Shown in pieces: positions 1 through 8,419 of a stretch of DNA of 64,000 nt (position 1 is its first letter; every line of letters starts with the position of its first letter). The notes under the pieces were generated by a model. The model did no database searches. It was not told the origin of the DNA and worked only from the letters and a program-made list of their open reading frames with translations. This stretch comes from Pleionea sp052032335 (GTDB taxonomy: Bacteria; Pseudomonadota; Gammaproteobacteria; Enterobacterales; Kangiellaceae). Made by a program: the position numbers and the translations under genes. The DNA is taken from positions 1-64,000 of the forward strand of contig JBPEWV010000170.1 of assembly GCA_052032335.1 (NCBI GenBank), given 5' to 3'.

Positions 1-34
1 ACTCGTTAGCTAATGGTCCTGCGGCGAGTATCAT
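1..34 (-). CDS. Possible first codons of a next operon gene (partial)
   Basis: Leftward of the DUF2892 gene an ATG at 34-32 follows an AAGG-type ribosome binding site with 5 nt spacing. The 11 visible codons read MILAAGPLANE and then the window ends. This would extend the exporter operon by one gene. The reading frame is too short to identify and the start may be chance. Confidence 0.25.
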   Translation of the reverse strand, partial: MILAAGPLANE

Positions 35-52
35 TAATACCTTGCACGGAAT

Positions 53-295
53 CTATTGCGGCGATTGACTGCGGCTCTTTAATTCATTAATTGCAGTGTC
101 TCGTTCCGACTGAATGCCAAACACATTCTTCATAACCATCGATGCCGGACAAAACCCAGTAAATGCTTGCTGAAACAAATTGACACCAACGAATACAGTC
201 AGCCACACGAAACCTGGGTGTAACCAGACGGTTAATGCCACTGAAATTAATACCATCAATCCGGCGAATGCTTCGAGCGATTTTTCAAGCGTCAT
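53..295 (-). CDS. DUF2892 (YgaP-type) small inner-membrane protein
   Basis: An 80-residue protein with two hydrophobic segments (about residues 10-27 and 29-46) followed by G-F-C-P-A-S and a charged C-terminal tail. This is the usual build of DUF2892 proteins, which resemble the membrane part of the rhodanese YgaP in E. coli. Such proteins often sit beside sulfurtransferases and ArsR-type sulfide regulators; their exact job is not settled. It is the fourth gene of a leftward operon, 27 nt behind the outer-membrane barrel gene. A rhodanese lies at the far end of the same module, reading the other way. The family call is fairly sure. A role in sulfur handling is inference from context. Confidence 0.75.
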   Translation of the reverse strand: MTLEKSLEAFAGLMVLISVALTVWLHPGFVWLTVFVGVNLFQQAFTGFCPASMVMKNVFGIQSERDTAINELKSRSQSPQ

Positions 296-322
296 GATTG
301 GTACTCCAATTTCTCAGGTTAA

Positions 323-1612
323 CTAAAATTGATAGCGCAGACGGAACCAGGCTGACGAGTTCTCTTGAAACTGAGACCAGAAAGTATGAACGGCTTTGCC
401 ATCGAACCAGTAAACTCCGGCCGATAACTTCCATTCGTCAGACAGTCGATAATCTGAGGCTAAGCGCAAATGCCAGTCTTTGTCAGTGGGCGAGTAAAAA
501 ATAAACATCGAGTTAACTAACTTTTGTCTCAAAACTCTTGAGGTCAATCGGGTGGTCAATAAAGTGCGCCAATGGTCCTGTTCTGTTTCTGGATTCTGGC
601 TATTCGCCATCAAAGATTGATAGTCTTGAGTTTTCTCGACATAAAACTGAAAAGCGCCAGTAAAGTTTTGAAACAGTTCAGTTTCATAACCAATTAAAAG
701 TTTAAACTGATCGTTGGGTATGGTTGGTGCGGATCCTGTTTTATCCTCTTGACTGATGTACTGGCCAACTTCAAGGTTTACAACACCGCCTAACGCCGAT
801 TGACGAATACTGGCCCCAAACACATCCAGCTCGGGAAAATACAACTGCCCTGACGGTTTGACGCCTTCTGGACTCTTGTAAAACCCACGGTATCCATAAA
901 TAGCCCATTCCAGACCATCAAGATTACCAAATACCCTTAACGCATATTCATCGTCACCGGATGAAGGTTTACTGGCATTAAATGGTTCCTCCGGTTGAGC
1001 GATACCAGAGCCCGGTATATAGAAACTTAAACGTTCACCATTTATATAATTATCGGCATCAAATTCGGGTGTATAGACAAAGTCGACATTCATCACTGGC
1101 GAAAAGTAAGTCGAACGAAAAGCATCTGATGGCGCCTTTAGGTATTCATCATCGCGGCCAATAAAAAATGATTGCCAGTCTTTAGGAAACAAATCGTTAA
1201 TAAAAATAAGATCGCCAGTGCCCCAGGTTAAAATCTGTCGACCGATTTTTACATCTGTTGAATCACCCAAGGTAAATGCGCCATTAAACTCTCGGAATTC
1301 CGTAATAAAACTTTCTTTAATAGCGTCGTATCCAAGATCTCCATTGACGTTTAATGCCAAGTGATTGAACTGTTTATCCCATTCCAGACGCAGTCGCAGC
1401 TCTTCCATAGGAGAGTGACTTTGATTAACAGAACTGCCAAGCCAATCTGACCCTGCTAATTCAACAAACCCATGAAACAATTGTTCTTCGGGTTCATCCC
1501 AGGTATCCCCCCACGACTGACCGCCCCACTCATCGTCTTGCGCCAACGAAGACGAGGCTGCCAGAGCAATTAGCGAATAACTGACACCGAGTTTTATCAA
1601 TCGAATCATCAT
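323..1612 (-). CDS. Outer-membrane beta-barrel protein, exporter-associated (DUF1302-like)
   Basis: A 429-residue protein with a Sec signal peptide ending near S-S-L-A-Q (residues 20-24). An acidic, aromatic-rich segment follows, and then a long run of alternating strands ending in ...F-R-L-R-Y-Q-F, whose terminal Phe is typical of BAM substrates. The motif GRQILTWGTGD (about residue 130) matches the DUF1302-like barrels that often accompany MMPL exporters. I place the start at the ATG overlapping the upstream stop (ATGA at 1612-1609); an in-frame ATG six codons earlier is less likely. It probably forms the outer-membrane part of an export route with the RND protein and LolA-like protein encoded just before it. 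The substrate is unknown. Confidence 0.7.
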   Translation of the reverse strand: MMIRLIKLGVSYSLIALAASSSLAQDDEWGGQSWGDTWDEPEEQLFHGFVELAGSDWLGSSVNQSHSPMEELRLRLEWDKQFNHLALNVNGDLGYDAIKESFITEFREFNGAFTLGDSTDVKIGRQILTWGTGDLIFINDLFPKDWQSFFIGRDDEYLKAPSDAFRSTYFSPVMNVDFVYTPEFDADNYINGERLSFYIPGSGIAQPEEPFNASKPSSGDDEYALRVFGNLDGLEWAIYGYRGFYKSPEGVKPSGQLYFPELDVFGASIRQSALGGVVNLEVGQYISQEDKTGSAPTIPNDQFKLLIGYETELFQNFTGAFQFYVEKTQDYQSLMANSQNPETEQDHWRTLLTTRLTSRVLRQKLVNSMFIFYSPTDKDWHLRLASDYRLSDEWKLSAGVYWFDGKAVHTFWSQFQENSSAWFRLRYQF

Positions 1613-2406
1613 TGTGTGCGCTTTAACCATTCAACGGGAGGATTCCGTAAGCTGCGTTCGCTGAAGACCTCTTGTGGAATACCCAAGTCGTAGTCCATAA
1701 AACGGAACTGCATCAGCGTATGACCATTCATTCGATGGTCCGTTATTTTCGATTCAGTAACGGTCGGGTAACCTTCAACCGTTTCAACCGAAAGTACTTC
1801 CATTGTTCGAATAAGTTCATTTTCACCTTTGAAATAGTTAACAACCATTGGCAAGAACGTTGTTCTATCAATTTTGGTGGTATAATACGCAAATTCGACA
1901 GAGTTAGTATCGATAGGTGTGTGCTTCAGATAGAAGTGATCGCCGTCCGTCTTAATCAACTCGTGTTTGTCGAGTGACGGTGCCCGTCCTGATACATCTT
2001 CATAATAAAAGTGAGACCCCACAAAACTGGTGCGTTTGTCCCCGGCTGAAATTCGTTTAACCAAATCCAGTCCAGGCAAATACAGCCAACGGTTGTCATC
2101 GTCTTGTGGTTTTTTGTGCACCAGAAAAACCGTATCTCTGACATCTGAGGGTCGAGAAAAAACAACCAGAAAGCTCTGTTCGCTACCTTCCGCCTGATCT
2201 TTTCTTAAAATCACAAACTGCCGGTATTGAACTCTGTCTTGGGCATCGACGATTTTCATTCGAGCATCAGTGCGACCATCATTTCCAGCGTAATAAGCGG
2301 CAAGGTTGGCTTTTTCCACAATCGCATCGGCAGTTAGCTCTTCAGCAATTGCTCCAAAGCTCAAAAGACTTGCGGTAATAACCATAATTCTACGAAAACA
2401 TAACAT
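1609..2406 (-). CDS. LolA-like outer-membrane lipoprotein-sorting protein
   Basis: A 265-residue exported protein with a signal peptide cut near G-A-I-A-E (about residue 21). The body resembles the LolA_like family annotated as outer membrane lipoprotein-sorting protein. It includes the strand region around RQFVILRKD and the segment RWLYLPGLDLVKRISAGDK, which is characteristic of this family. These proteins are typically encoded next to MMPL-type RND exporters and are thought to carry a lipid or lipoprotein across the periplasm. It starts 9 nt behind the exporter gene and its stop overlaps the barrel gene start, so the three are almost certainly co-translated. It is not LolA itself, which is shorter and sits in other contexts. 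Confidence 0.8.
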   Translation of the reverse strand: MLCFRRIMVITASLLSFGAIAEELTADAIVEKANLAAYYAGNDGRTDARMKIVDAQDRVQYRQFVILRKDQAEGSEQSFLVVFSRPSDVRDTVFLVHKKPQDDDNRWLYLPGLDLVKRISAGDKRTSFVGSHFYYEDVSGRAPSLDKHELIKTDGDHFYLKHTPIDTNSVEFAYYTTKIDRTTFLPMVVNYFKGENELIRTMEVLSVETVEGYPTVTESKITDHRMNGHTLMQFRFMDYDLGIPQEVFSERSLRNPPVEWLKRTQ

Positions 2407-2415
2407 GGCCAGCTC

Positions 2416-4938
2416 CTAAGAATTCGAATTAAATATCAGGCGTTGTAAAAATTTCATGACAGCTGGAAACATTAACAAAGTCACCAGAGCCGACACCGCC
2501 ATTATGGTTGCCAGAAAAACACCAACGGTTATATAGGGTACCAAAGGCGCGAATAGTAAAGGTGTAAAACCAATCGCGACGACAATGGCATTTCTCGCAA
2601 TGGCGCGTCCCGGTTCATCAAACATTAATTGAATGGTTTGTTTGAAATCGCCAGTTTCCGCGAAGTTTGCGCGCGACCGTTCCAGAAAGTGAATCGCAAA
2701 GTCAACAGAAAGCCCAAGGGTCAGTGCTGACAAAACCGCTATTGGCATATCGTAATCTTTGCCAATCCAACCAATCAGACCGTAAATAAAGGTAATGGTT
2801 AATGTCAGCGGTAACATTGCCAACAGTCCAAAAATAACCGAGCGGAACAATACAACCATCATGACAAAAACGACAACGAATGCACTGAGTAAACTATCGA
2901 GCATTCCAGAAACCATAGCGTCTTGCCAAACCACATTAAGGTAAGTTTTTCCCGCCCATTGCATCGACATATTTGATGGCAATGGATTGGACTGTTTAAA
3001 TTGCTCTACGGCTTCCATCACTCGGTTCATATCTTGATTGTCGCCACTGGTTAATTGCAACCAGATAACCGCTTTGTCGTAACCGGGATTGACCATGTGC
3101 CATAAATCTTGGGGACGATGAGACGATTGGTATTGCAACAATGTTTGCGCGACACCCCTTTGTGACTCTGGCAATTTAAAGTCGCTGGGCTCGCCACTGA
3201 ACAACTCTCGATTAACGGTCTTGATCAGGTCTACAACTGAATTCGATTTTCCCACCAGCCCCGTTTTTTTAAGAGCGTTCTGCAAACGCTCCACATATTC
3301 CAGATTATCCGGTTGTGTAAAATAGTTTGTGCTTGACTGATACACTTCCAACCGTTTCATTACCGACGCCAGAACGTCCTGGTTCGAAGTTGCACCAAAC
3401 ATGGCGTCATCCAACAAACCAATGGCCGCCGATATATCGGTTTCACCCTGGAGTTTTGATAAAAGATTATTCGTTAGCTCTTGATTATCGAGCAATTCAA
3501 GCTGTGGTTTTAGCGTTTCGGTTAGCGCTTTTAGCCCCGCGCCCTTATCATCATGGCTCAACACCAAAAAAGCATTATAAGTACCGGCAAAGTGTTGGTT
3601 TAACACGCGGTCAGCCACTCTAATACGATGATCTTCTTTAAACCATCTAACCGGATTATCGTTAATCTCAATTTTTTGAATACCAATAACGCTAACCGAA
3701 AGAATGATAAGAGAAAGGATAACTATCGCTTTTGAACGTCGCAAAGAAAATTGACCGATAATTGGGAGAAAACGCGTTAAGACACTCTGGCGCTCGCCTT
3801 TGTGCAGTTTCTCTTGCAGCGCGAGCAGTTGTTTTTCCGACATTCGAGAAATATAAGCGGGCATGAAAAGTATGGTCCAGATAAATGCCAGCAGAATTCC
3901 AAAGCCTATGAACACGCCAAATATTTGCACCGGAGGAATTGGTGTTAAGGCGAGCGAGAAAAAGCCAACTGCAGAGGTAATCGAGGTGAACAGCATTGGG
4001 CGAAACAAATGATTAACCACTTCTTCTGCAACACGCTTAACATTTTGTCCGGGTTTGAATCGGTCAGCAAATTCAGACATCACATGCACCGAATCAACCA
4101 CTGCAATCGGCATTAAGAATATTGCAATCATGGAGCTCATAATGTGCACGGTAAAACCACAGGCGATTAACAACCCCATGGTTGCCAAAACCGTTGCCAT
4201 GGCAATCACCATAGGCGCAATGACAATGGTCAAATTACGGAAAAACACCAACATGAGAATAAAAATCATGACTGCTGCCATAGGCGCCGAGATCCCCATC
4301 TGCACGAACATTTCAAAACCAAAGGTATCTTCGGCGACAGGTAATCCGGTGATATGAAATTGATCCGGACTGCCAAGTTGGTTGATCGCTTGCTGAATGG
4401 TTTGCGAAATGCGGTAACTCTCGTTCTTATCTTTAATTGGGACGTAAATGGAGGCTGCTTTGCCGTCTGATGAGACAAGCGTGTCGAGTAACAGCGGAAG
4501 CGATTGTACCTTGCTTTCAATCGACTGTGCGGACTCAATCGATTCAGGAGCCTGTTTCATTAACCATTCGAACCGAATGACGCCCTGGCCTTCTTGCTCA
4601 ATATTATCAACGGTACTTAGTGACATAAGATCAGGTTGAATGACCCCATCGATCGTTAGTATCTCATCGGTTAGCTGTTTTATTGCAGCTAAACTTGTCG
4701 GATTGTAAATCGAGTCCTGATTCACCACACCGACCACGATAATATCGTGCAAGGCGAACTCCTGTTTGACCTGATTGTGGAAAACCCGGTCGGGCTGATC
4801 GCCAGGCAACATATTTTCCGGGTCAGTGTCAATCTGTATCGTGGGTATAAACGCCGCTAACCCGAAGGTCACTAAAGCCATCAACCAATAAACACGTTTC
4901 GCATGGTTAATCGAAAAGTGAATGAATTTTTCTCTCAT
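2416..4938 (-). CDS. MMPL-family RND exporter
   Basis: An 840-residue inner-membrane transporter with RND duplication. TM1 lies at about 15-33, then a large periplasmic domain to about 210, then five TM helices to about 365. TM7 is near 402-418, a second periplasmic domain runs to about 655, and a final TM bundle follows. Acidic residues sit in the two central helices (A-V-V-D-S-V-H-V and S-V-D-F-A-I-H-F), as expected for proton-driven RND/MMPL proteins. MMPL relatives move hydrophobic molecules such as lipids or hopanoids. It is the first gene of the leftward operon, and its promoter region overlaps two palindromic operators at 4956-5001. The family is sure; the substrate is not. Confidence 0.88.
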   Translation of the reverse strand: MREKFIHFSINHAKRVYWLMALVTFGLAAFIPTIQIDTDPENMLPGDQPDRVFHNQVKQEFALHDIIVVGVVNQDSIYNPTSLAAIKQLTDEILTIDGVIQPDLMSLSTVDNIEQEGQGVIRFEWLMKQAPESIESAQSIESKVQSLPLLLDTLVSSDGKAASIYVPIKDKNESYRISQTIQQAINQLGSPDQFHITGLPVAEDTFGFEMFVQMGISAPMAAVMIFILMLVFFRNLTIVIAPMVIAMATVLATMGLLIACGFTVHIMSSMIAIFLMPIAVVDSVHVMSEFADRFKPGQNVKRVAEEVVNHLFRPMLFTSITSAVGFFSLALTPIPPVQIFGVFIGFGILLAFIWTILFMPAYISRMSEKQLLALQEKLHKGERQSVLTRFLPIIGQFSLRRSKAIVILSLIILSVSVIGIQKIEINDNPVRWFKEDHRIRVADRVLNQHFAGTYNAFLVLSHDDKGAGLKALTETLKPQLELLDNQELTNNLLSKLQGETDISAAIGLLDDAMFGATSNQDVLASVMKRLEVYQSSTNYFTQPDNLEYVERLQNALKKTGLVGKSNSVVDLIKTVNRELFSGEPSDFKLPESQRGVAQTLLQYQSSHRPQDLWHMVNPGYDKAVIWLQLTSGDNQDMNRVMEAVEQFKQSNPLPSNMSMQWAGKTYLNVVWQDAMVSGMLDSLLSAFVVVFVMMVVLFRSVIFGLLAMLPLTLTITFIYGLIGWIGKDYDMPIAVLSALTLGLSVDFAIHFLERSRANFAETGDFKQTIQLMFDEPGRAIARNAIVVAIGFTPLLFAPLVPYITVGVFLATIMAVSALVTLLMFPAVMKFLQRLIFNSNS

Positions 4939-4955
4939 TGTTTGCCCTAATTTAT

Positions 4956-5001
4956 ATTAGATACTTCTAATTTACTTGAAGTTTATATTAGATTTATCTA
5001 A
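4956..5001. promoter_or_regulatory. Tandem palindromic operators, ArsR/BigR-like
   Basis: Two similar sites lie between the exporter operon and the rhodanese. Site 1 at 4956-4971 is ATTAGATACTTCTAAT (6-bp perfect arms, 4-nt centre). Site 2 at 4988-5001 is TTAGATTTATCTAA (6-bp perfect arms, 2-nt centre). Both are preceded by the same TTTATATTAGAT half and are about three helical turns apart. AT-rich palindromes of this form are bound by ArsR-family sulfide/persulfide sensors (BigR, SqrR, YgaV), whose targets typically include rhodanese and DUF2892 genes. No such regulator is encoded in this window. The palindromes are seen directly; the identity of the binder is inference. Confidence 0.65.
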
Positions 5002-5117
5002 ATTACAACCCAATCGGGTCGCGTAAAAATTCATGATTTAGTACGACTGAATAAGTTAAAAGAAAGTCGAAACAACATTAGGTATATTATATATCTTATT
5101 GATAATTGGAGAATTAC

Positions 5118-5495
5118 ATGAAAACGGCACAAGAAATAGTTAAACAAGCTAAGTCTCGTATCAAAGAAATCAATATGAACGAATTAAACGAGCGTGACCT
5201 GGAGTCAAAATTGATTATTGACGTTCGAGAACCTGGAGAATACGCGCAAGGCCATCTACCGGGAGCCATTAATATTCCCCGCGGTGTATTAGAGTTTCAA
5301 ATCGACGGCCATCCAGAATTGAAAAAACAGCATCCTAATGGCGTCAAAGACGAAACCATTTATCTTTACTGTCAGTCTGGCGGTCGCTCTGCCCTCGCCG
5401 CCGACGCCCTTGGTCAAATGGGTTACGAGCATTGCGTATCGGTAGACGGTGGTTACGCTAGCTGGTCTAAAGCAGGCTACCCAACCGAGAAATAA
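5118..5495 (+). CDS. Single-domain rhodanese sulfurtransferase
   Basis: A 125-residue protein made of one rhodanese domain, with the active-site loop C-Q-S-G-G-R-S and catalytic Cys85 after strand I-Y-L-Y. The family signature DVREPGEYAQGHLPGA is at about residues 35-50. No signal peptide is visible, so it acts in the cytoplasm, moving sulfane sulfur to an acceptor through a Cys persulfide. I chose the ATG at 5118 because GGAG lies 6 nt upstream; a TTG at 5106 in frame overlaps that ribosome binding site and is unlikely. It is divergent from the MMPL operon and shares its operator region. The enzyme class is sure; the physiological sulfur donor is unknown. Confidence 0.9.
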   Translation: MKTAQEIVKQAKSRIKEINMNELNERDLESKLIIDVREPGEYAQGHLPGAINIPRGVLEFQIDGHPELKKQHPNGVKDETIYLYCQSGGRSALAADALGQMGYEHCVSVDGGYASWSKAGYPTEK

Positions 5496-5527
5496 TAAAG
5501 CATAGGCCTTAGATTTTCTCATACCCA

Positions 5528-5547
5528 CCAGCCAGGTTTCTGGCTGG
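5528..5547 (+). terminator. Hairpin after the rhodanese gene
   Basis: A perfect 8-bp stem CCAGCCAG/CTGGCTGG with a GTTT loop, 33 nt past the rhodanese stop. The T tract behind it is poor, so termination may be weak. Confidence 0.5.
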
Positions 5548-5780
5548 CTGTTCTCGCGCGTAATCTGCTTGAATTTATGCTCGCCCTTAATTTCTTAAGA
5601 CAGACCGAGTACAAGCTCCAGCGCTAGGTCCGTCAATACAGCACTCCATCATGCTATTGAACCCTTCGCCAGGTATCTCAATCCGGCATTGTGTTCTGAA
5701 AACGTCAATTCAATATCGCATATAAGACGCCTTTTGAGATTTATAATTGAGATATATTTCCGGATTTCATTTTTCAAAAT

Positions 5781-5798
5781 AACTCATTTGAGTTTTTT
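5781..5798 (+). terminator. Possible intrinsic terminator in the toxin leader
   Basis: AACTCA-TT-TGAGTT followed directly by TTTT. The stem is short and AT-rich. It lies about 130 nt before the candidate toxin start, so it could end read-through from the left or act within a leader transcript. Confidence 0.35.
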
Positions 5799-5926
5799 GA
5801 TGCGATCGGGTTTGCAAGCCTTAAATAACTTGTGCTTTTTTAGACCTGCATTGAACAAATGCAAGACACGTCATTAGTCCTATAAGAGGAAACTCTGCAA
5901 ATCAAAAAATAAACTGGAGTAACACA

Positions 5927-7411
5927 ATGTTCTCAACATCTAAACTCGCATTCGCGATATCCATCTCTCTCATCACATCCTATGGTGTTGCAAAAACACC
6001 ATCCAAGGTAAAATCAAGTCTTATAAAGGTCGAGCAAAGTCAATCCCAAGACGATTCGGTATTAACATTAAACCGGTCAAACTACTCCTACGTGTTGTCT
6101 CAAATTGATCGACAGGTTACTTCGGTAGCTGATATAAAAATCCGAACAAAATCAGGTACCGGCGATTTATTAAAAGGTTTTTCCACGATTCATCTTGATG
6201 GCGCAAAAAGTACTGTTGATAAGCAGCTACAAGCTGACATTATGCAACAAGCACTGAAACAGAATAAGACCTTAATTTTTGAAAATACGCATTTTCTTAC
6301 GTCTCAAAGTCTTCCTTCTTTGCCATTTATGGCTAAAGGGGATGTAGTGATTATCAAACCGGGCAGTAAAGGGCAAAGCGATCGGATATACGTTTACGGC
6401 TCTAGAAAAAATAATTTGCGTCAACTGGACAAACAGCGGTTTGGCAATCAAGACGAGTCAATTTCAAAAACACGAGAAATCAAAATAGGTTTCAAAACTG
6501 ACTTTAATAAAGACTCGATTCACACACTATCGATGAAACAACGCAGTGAGGTGTTGGACGATATTGCAATGCGCCTTGATAGCCATAGTGAGACTCAGTT
6601 GCAAAAATCCGGTGGCAGTATCGGCTACGACTGTCCGAGTCAAGCACGCGATGAACGACTGTGTTGGAGGGCAATCGTAACCAACGTCCCCTATCAGCAT
6701 ATTGACGGCAACGCTGACATCAATATTCTTCACCACTTCTCGGTGGGCCAGTATCGTACCGATCAGGCAACTGTTATAGCAATAAGCCCCCATGGCAGTG
6801 CCAATCCAAATATGAAAGTCGATTCCAGCACCCATAAAGCATTTTACCTTCAACAGGTAGAATCAGAAATACATCCAACCTCGACAGACTCGATGCAACT
6901 TTGGTCAAGAGTCCCTGAAAACCGAGTTAATTCAGGATCGGTCACATCAACCACTGGCCTGACGTTTGGCATCGACGCCAATGCCAGCAGCGACCCTTCA
7001 TTAGGAGCCAATATTACTTACAGTGAAAGCCAGTCGGTCAAGATTGATCTACAGGATTGGGAGTCAAACACCACGTCTCCAGACGGAAGCATCGCAAGGT
7101 GGATATTTCAGTTGAACTACCCGAAATCCATTTCTGATTGGGTGGAACATCCGGCATTTAAAAAGGCGCGATTTAAAGACGTTCCTAATATTTCGAAATA
7201 CGGGCTTCAGTACACCACCGAAGGGATTTGGGTGGGCGATAAAAACCTATCTGGTGAGTTTCAAGCCCAAATGAGCACCGTTGTCAAAAACAGCGAGCTG
7301 TATTTTACTAAGAACACCATATTCAGATGGGAAGCCACTCGCAATACCTGGACACACACCTTGAGCGATGGCGCATACTGGTTTAATAATGGCTGGTTAA
7401 AATCATTGTAG
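5927..7411 (+). CDS. Secreted protein, candidate beta-barrel pore-forming toxin (leukocidin-like)
   Basis: A 494-residue protein with a clear Sec signal peptide (residues 1-22, ending Y-G-V-A-K). A polar N-terminal part follows. A Cys pair at 236 and 246 could form a disulfide. A C-terminal half rich in Ser/Thr/Gly with alternating polar and apolar residues (about 335-375, around S-G-S-V-T-S-T-T-G-L-T-F-G) looks like the pre-stem of leukocidin/haemolysin-type pore formers. Aromatic-rich strands close the protein (W-I-F-Q-L-N-Y and the final W-F-N-N-G-W). I read it as a distant relative of the leukocidin/Vibrio cholerae cytolysin group. That is pattern recognition, not a search result. It has its own leader and a strong terminator after it, and no immunity or activation gene lies beside it. 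Another secreted beta-rich adhesin or surface protein is possible. Confidence 0.5.
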   Translation: MFSTSKLAFAISISLITSYGVAKTPSKVKSSLIKVEQSQSQDDSVLTLNRSNYSYVLSQIDRQVTSVADIKIRTKSGTGDLLKGFSTIHLDGAKSTVDKQLQADIMQQALKQNKTLIFENTHFLTSQSLPSLPFMAKGDVVIIKPGSKGQSDRIYVYGSRKNNLRQLDKQRFGNQDESISKTREIKIGFKTDFNKDSIHTLSMKQRSEVLDDIAMRLDSHSETQLQKSGGSIGYDCPSQARDERLCWRAIVTNVPYQHIDGNADINILHHFSVGQYRTDQATVIAISPHGSANPNMKVDSSTHKAFYLQQVESEIHPTSTDSMQLWSRVPENRVNSGSVTSTTGLTFGIDANASSDPSLGANITYSESQSVKIDLQDWESNTTSPDGSIARWIFQLNYPKSISDWVEHPAFKKARFKDVPNISKYGLQYTTEGIWVGDKNLSGEFQAQMSTVVKNSELYFTKNTIFRWEATRNTWTHTLSDGAYWFNNGWLKSL

Positions 7412-7427
7412 GTTACAACCAAAGCTG

Positions 7428-7450
7428 GCGCAGCACTTTAAGTGCTGCGC
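7428..7450. terminator. Bidirectional hairpin between convergent genes
   Basis: GCGCAGCACTT and AAGTGCTGCGC form an 11-bp perfect inverted repeat around one central base (in RNA, about 9 bp with a 5-nt loop). It lies between the ends of the candidate toxin and MBL-fold genes, so it probably serves both. There is no long T tract. Confidence 0.6.
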
Positions 7451-7459
7451 TCGCGCTAG

Positions 7460-8311
7460 CTACTTTGCTAGTCTGATGCGACGTGTTTCGCCTGGTTTTG
7501 AAAAATACTCCGCACTCGATTCTTTTAACGCACCGGGAACTCTGGTTGGCACGTGAACGCCGATAGTATGTTCGGTATTCAATATATCTCGAATCAATGA
7601 GCGCCCCTCCGGTATTAACTCGAGCCAATAAGGGATAAAGGCAACCTGAGACAGCCGAGATTTTAGCTGTTGTTTGTAAGCCTCGTACGCTTGATTTTTT
7701 TCTGTCGCATCACCCAAATGCATCACATAAGGAAATTCCGCTGCACCTACGCGATAAACATAATGTTCTACGTCGGTAGCTCGGTTGGGCCAACCCGCAT
7801 GTGGAATGCGCAGCGCTTCGACCGATAGATTATGGACAGTGAAAGGCTCCGATAACTGCCCGACTTCGAGCGACAGTGATGTCACTCTTTCTTGAACTGA
7901 ATTAAAGCCTTCGATTGGTTTCATTAGAGCCACAGCCTGCGCAGGTGCCAATAGTTTCACTTTAAGGTTTTGTCGAAGATAACGCAGCATATCATTCGCA
8001 TCAAAATGATCTTCATGGGCGTGAGTGACCATAATCACATCAATGTCGTTGTACGGCGCTAAATTACTGAACAGCTTATTGCGAATAGACTCTGGGACCA
8101 GCGTATATTGACCAAAGGCGTTATGAAAAAAGGGGTCGAACATAATTTTAGTATCGTCATGACTGACTAACACACCTTCATTGCCTAAATAGCGAATGAT
8201 GCCCTCTTTTTCAATTAAATGAGGCTCAGTACTGGCCTTTTCTTGATGCGCTATTGCTGCAACATCAAAAAAGATTGCCACCAAAATCACCACCCATTTT
8301 AAGTTCCGCAT
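7460..8311 (-). CDS. Exported metallo-beta-lactamase-fold hydrolase (UlaG-like)
   Basis: A 283-residue protein with an N-terminal hydrophobic signal (residues 4-21, V-V-I-L-V-A-I-F-F), so it is likely periplasmic. The zinc-binding motif T-H-A-H-E-D-H has ligands H97, H99, D101 and H102. Later motifs R-I-P-H-A-G and M-H-L-G-D-A supply the usual further His and Asp. The fold resembles UlaG/lactonase-type MBL proteins rather than true beta-lactamases. The substrate cannot be told. It is convergent with the candidate toxin and shares a terminator with it; upstream lies the lipase-like gene 108 nt away, reading the same way. Class is confident, function open. Confidence 0.8.
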   Translation of the reverse strand: MRNLKWVVILVAIFFDVAAIAHQEKASTEPHLIEKEGIIRYLGNEGVLVSHDDTKIMFDPFFHNAFGQYTLVPESIRNKLFSNLAPYNDIDVIMVTHAHEDHFDANDMLRYLRQNLKVKLLAPAQAVALMKPIEGFNSVQERVTSLSLEVGQLSEPFTVHNLSVEALRIPHAGWPNRATDVEHYVYRVGAAEFPYVMHLGDATEKNQAYEAYKQQLKSRLSQVAFIPYWLELIPEGRSLIRDILNTEHTIGVHVPTRVPGALKESSAEYFSKPGETRRIRLAK

Positions 8312-8419
8312 ACCTTATTTATCCTATTTTGTTGAATCATTCATTCAAAATGATTACTGCAGAAAAAAACTTGTCTATCACTCTTCTTTAAAACCTTTGG
8401 TGCTTTGAGTTTGTCCTGT

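Larger units (their letters stand above)
5496..5926. other. 431-nt gap without a convincing gene
   Basis: No plausible coding frame: a 62-codon frame at 5689-5877 has no ribosome binding site and no recognisable product. The gap holds an 8-bp hairpin at 5528-5547, a short hairpin with a T run at 5781-5798, and a 6-bp hairpin around 5849-5865 (TGCATT/AATGCA). Next comes the AT-rich leader of the following gene with GGAG 8 nt before its ATG. The length suggests a structured 5' leader for the candidate toxin gene. Confidence 0.5.

Noticed and set aside
5689..5877. 62-codon frame before the candidate toxin
   Set aside because: No ribosome binding site, hydrophobic AT-driven composition, overlaps a hairpin with a T run.
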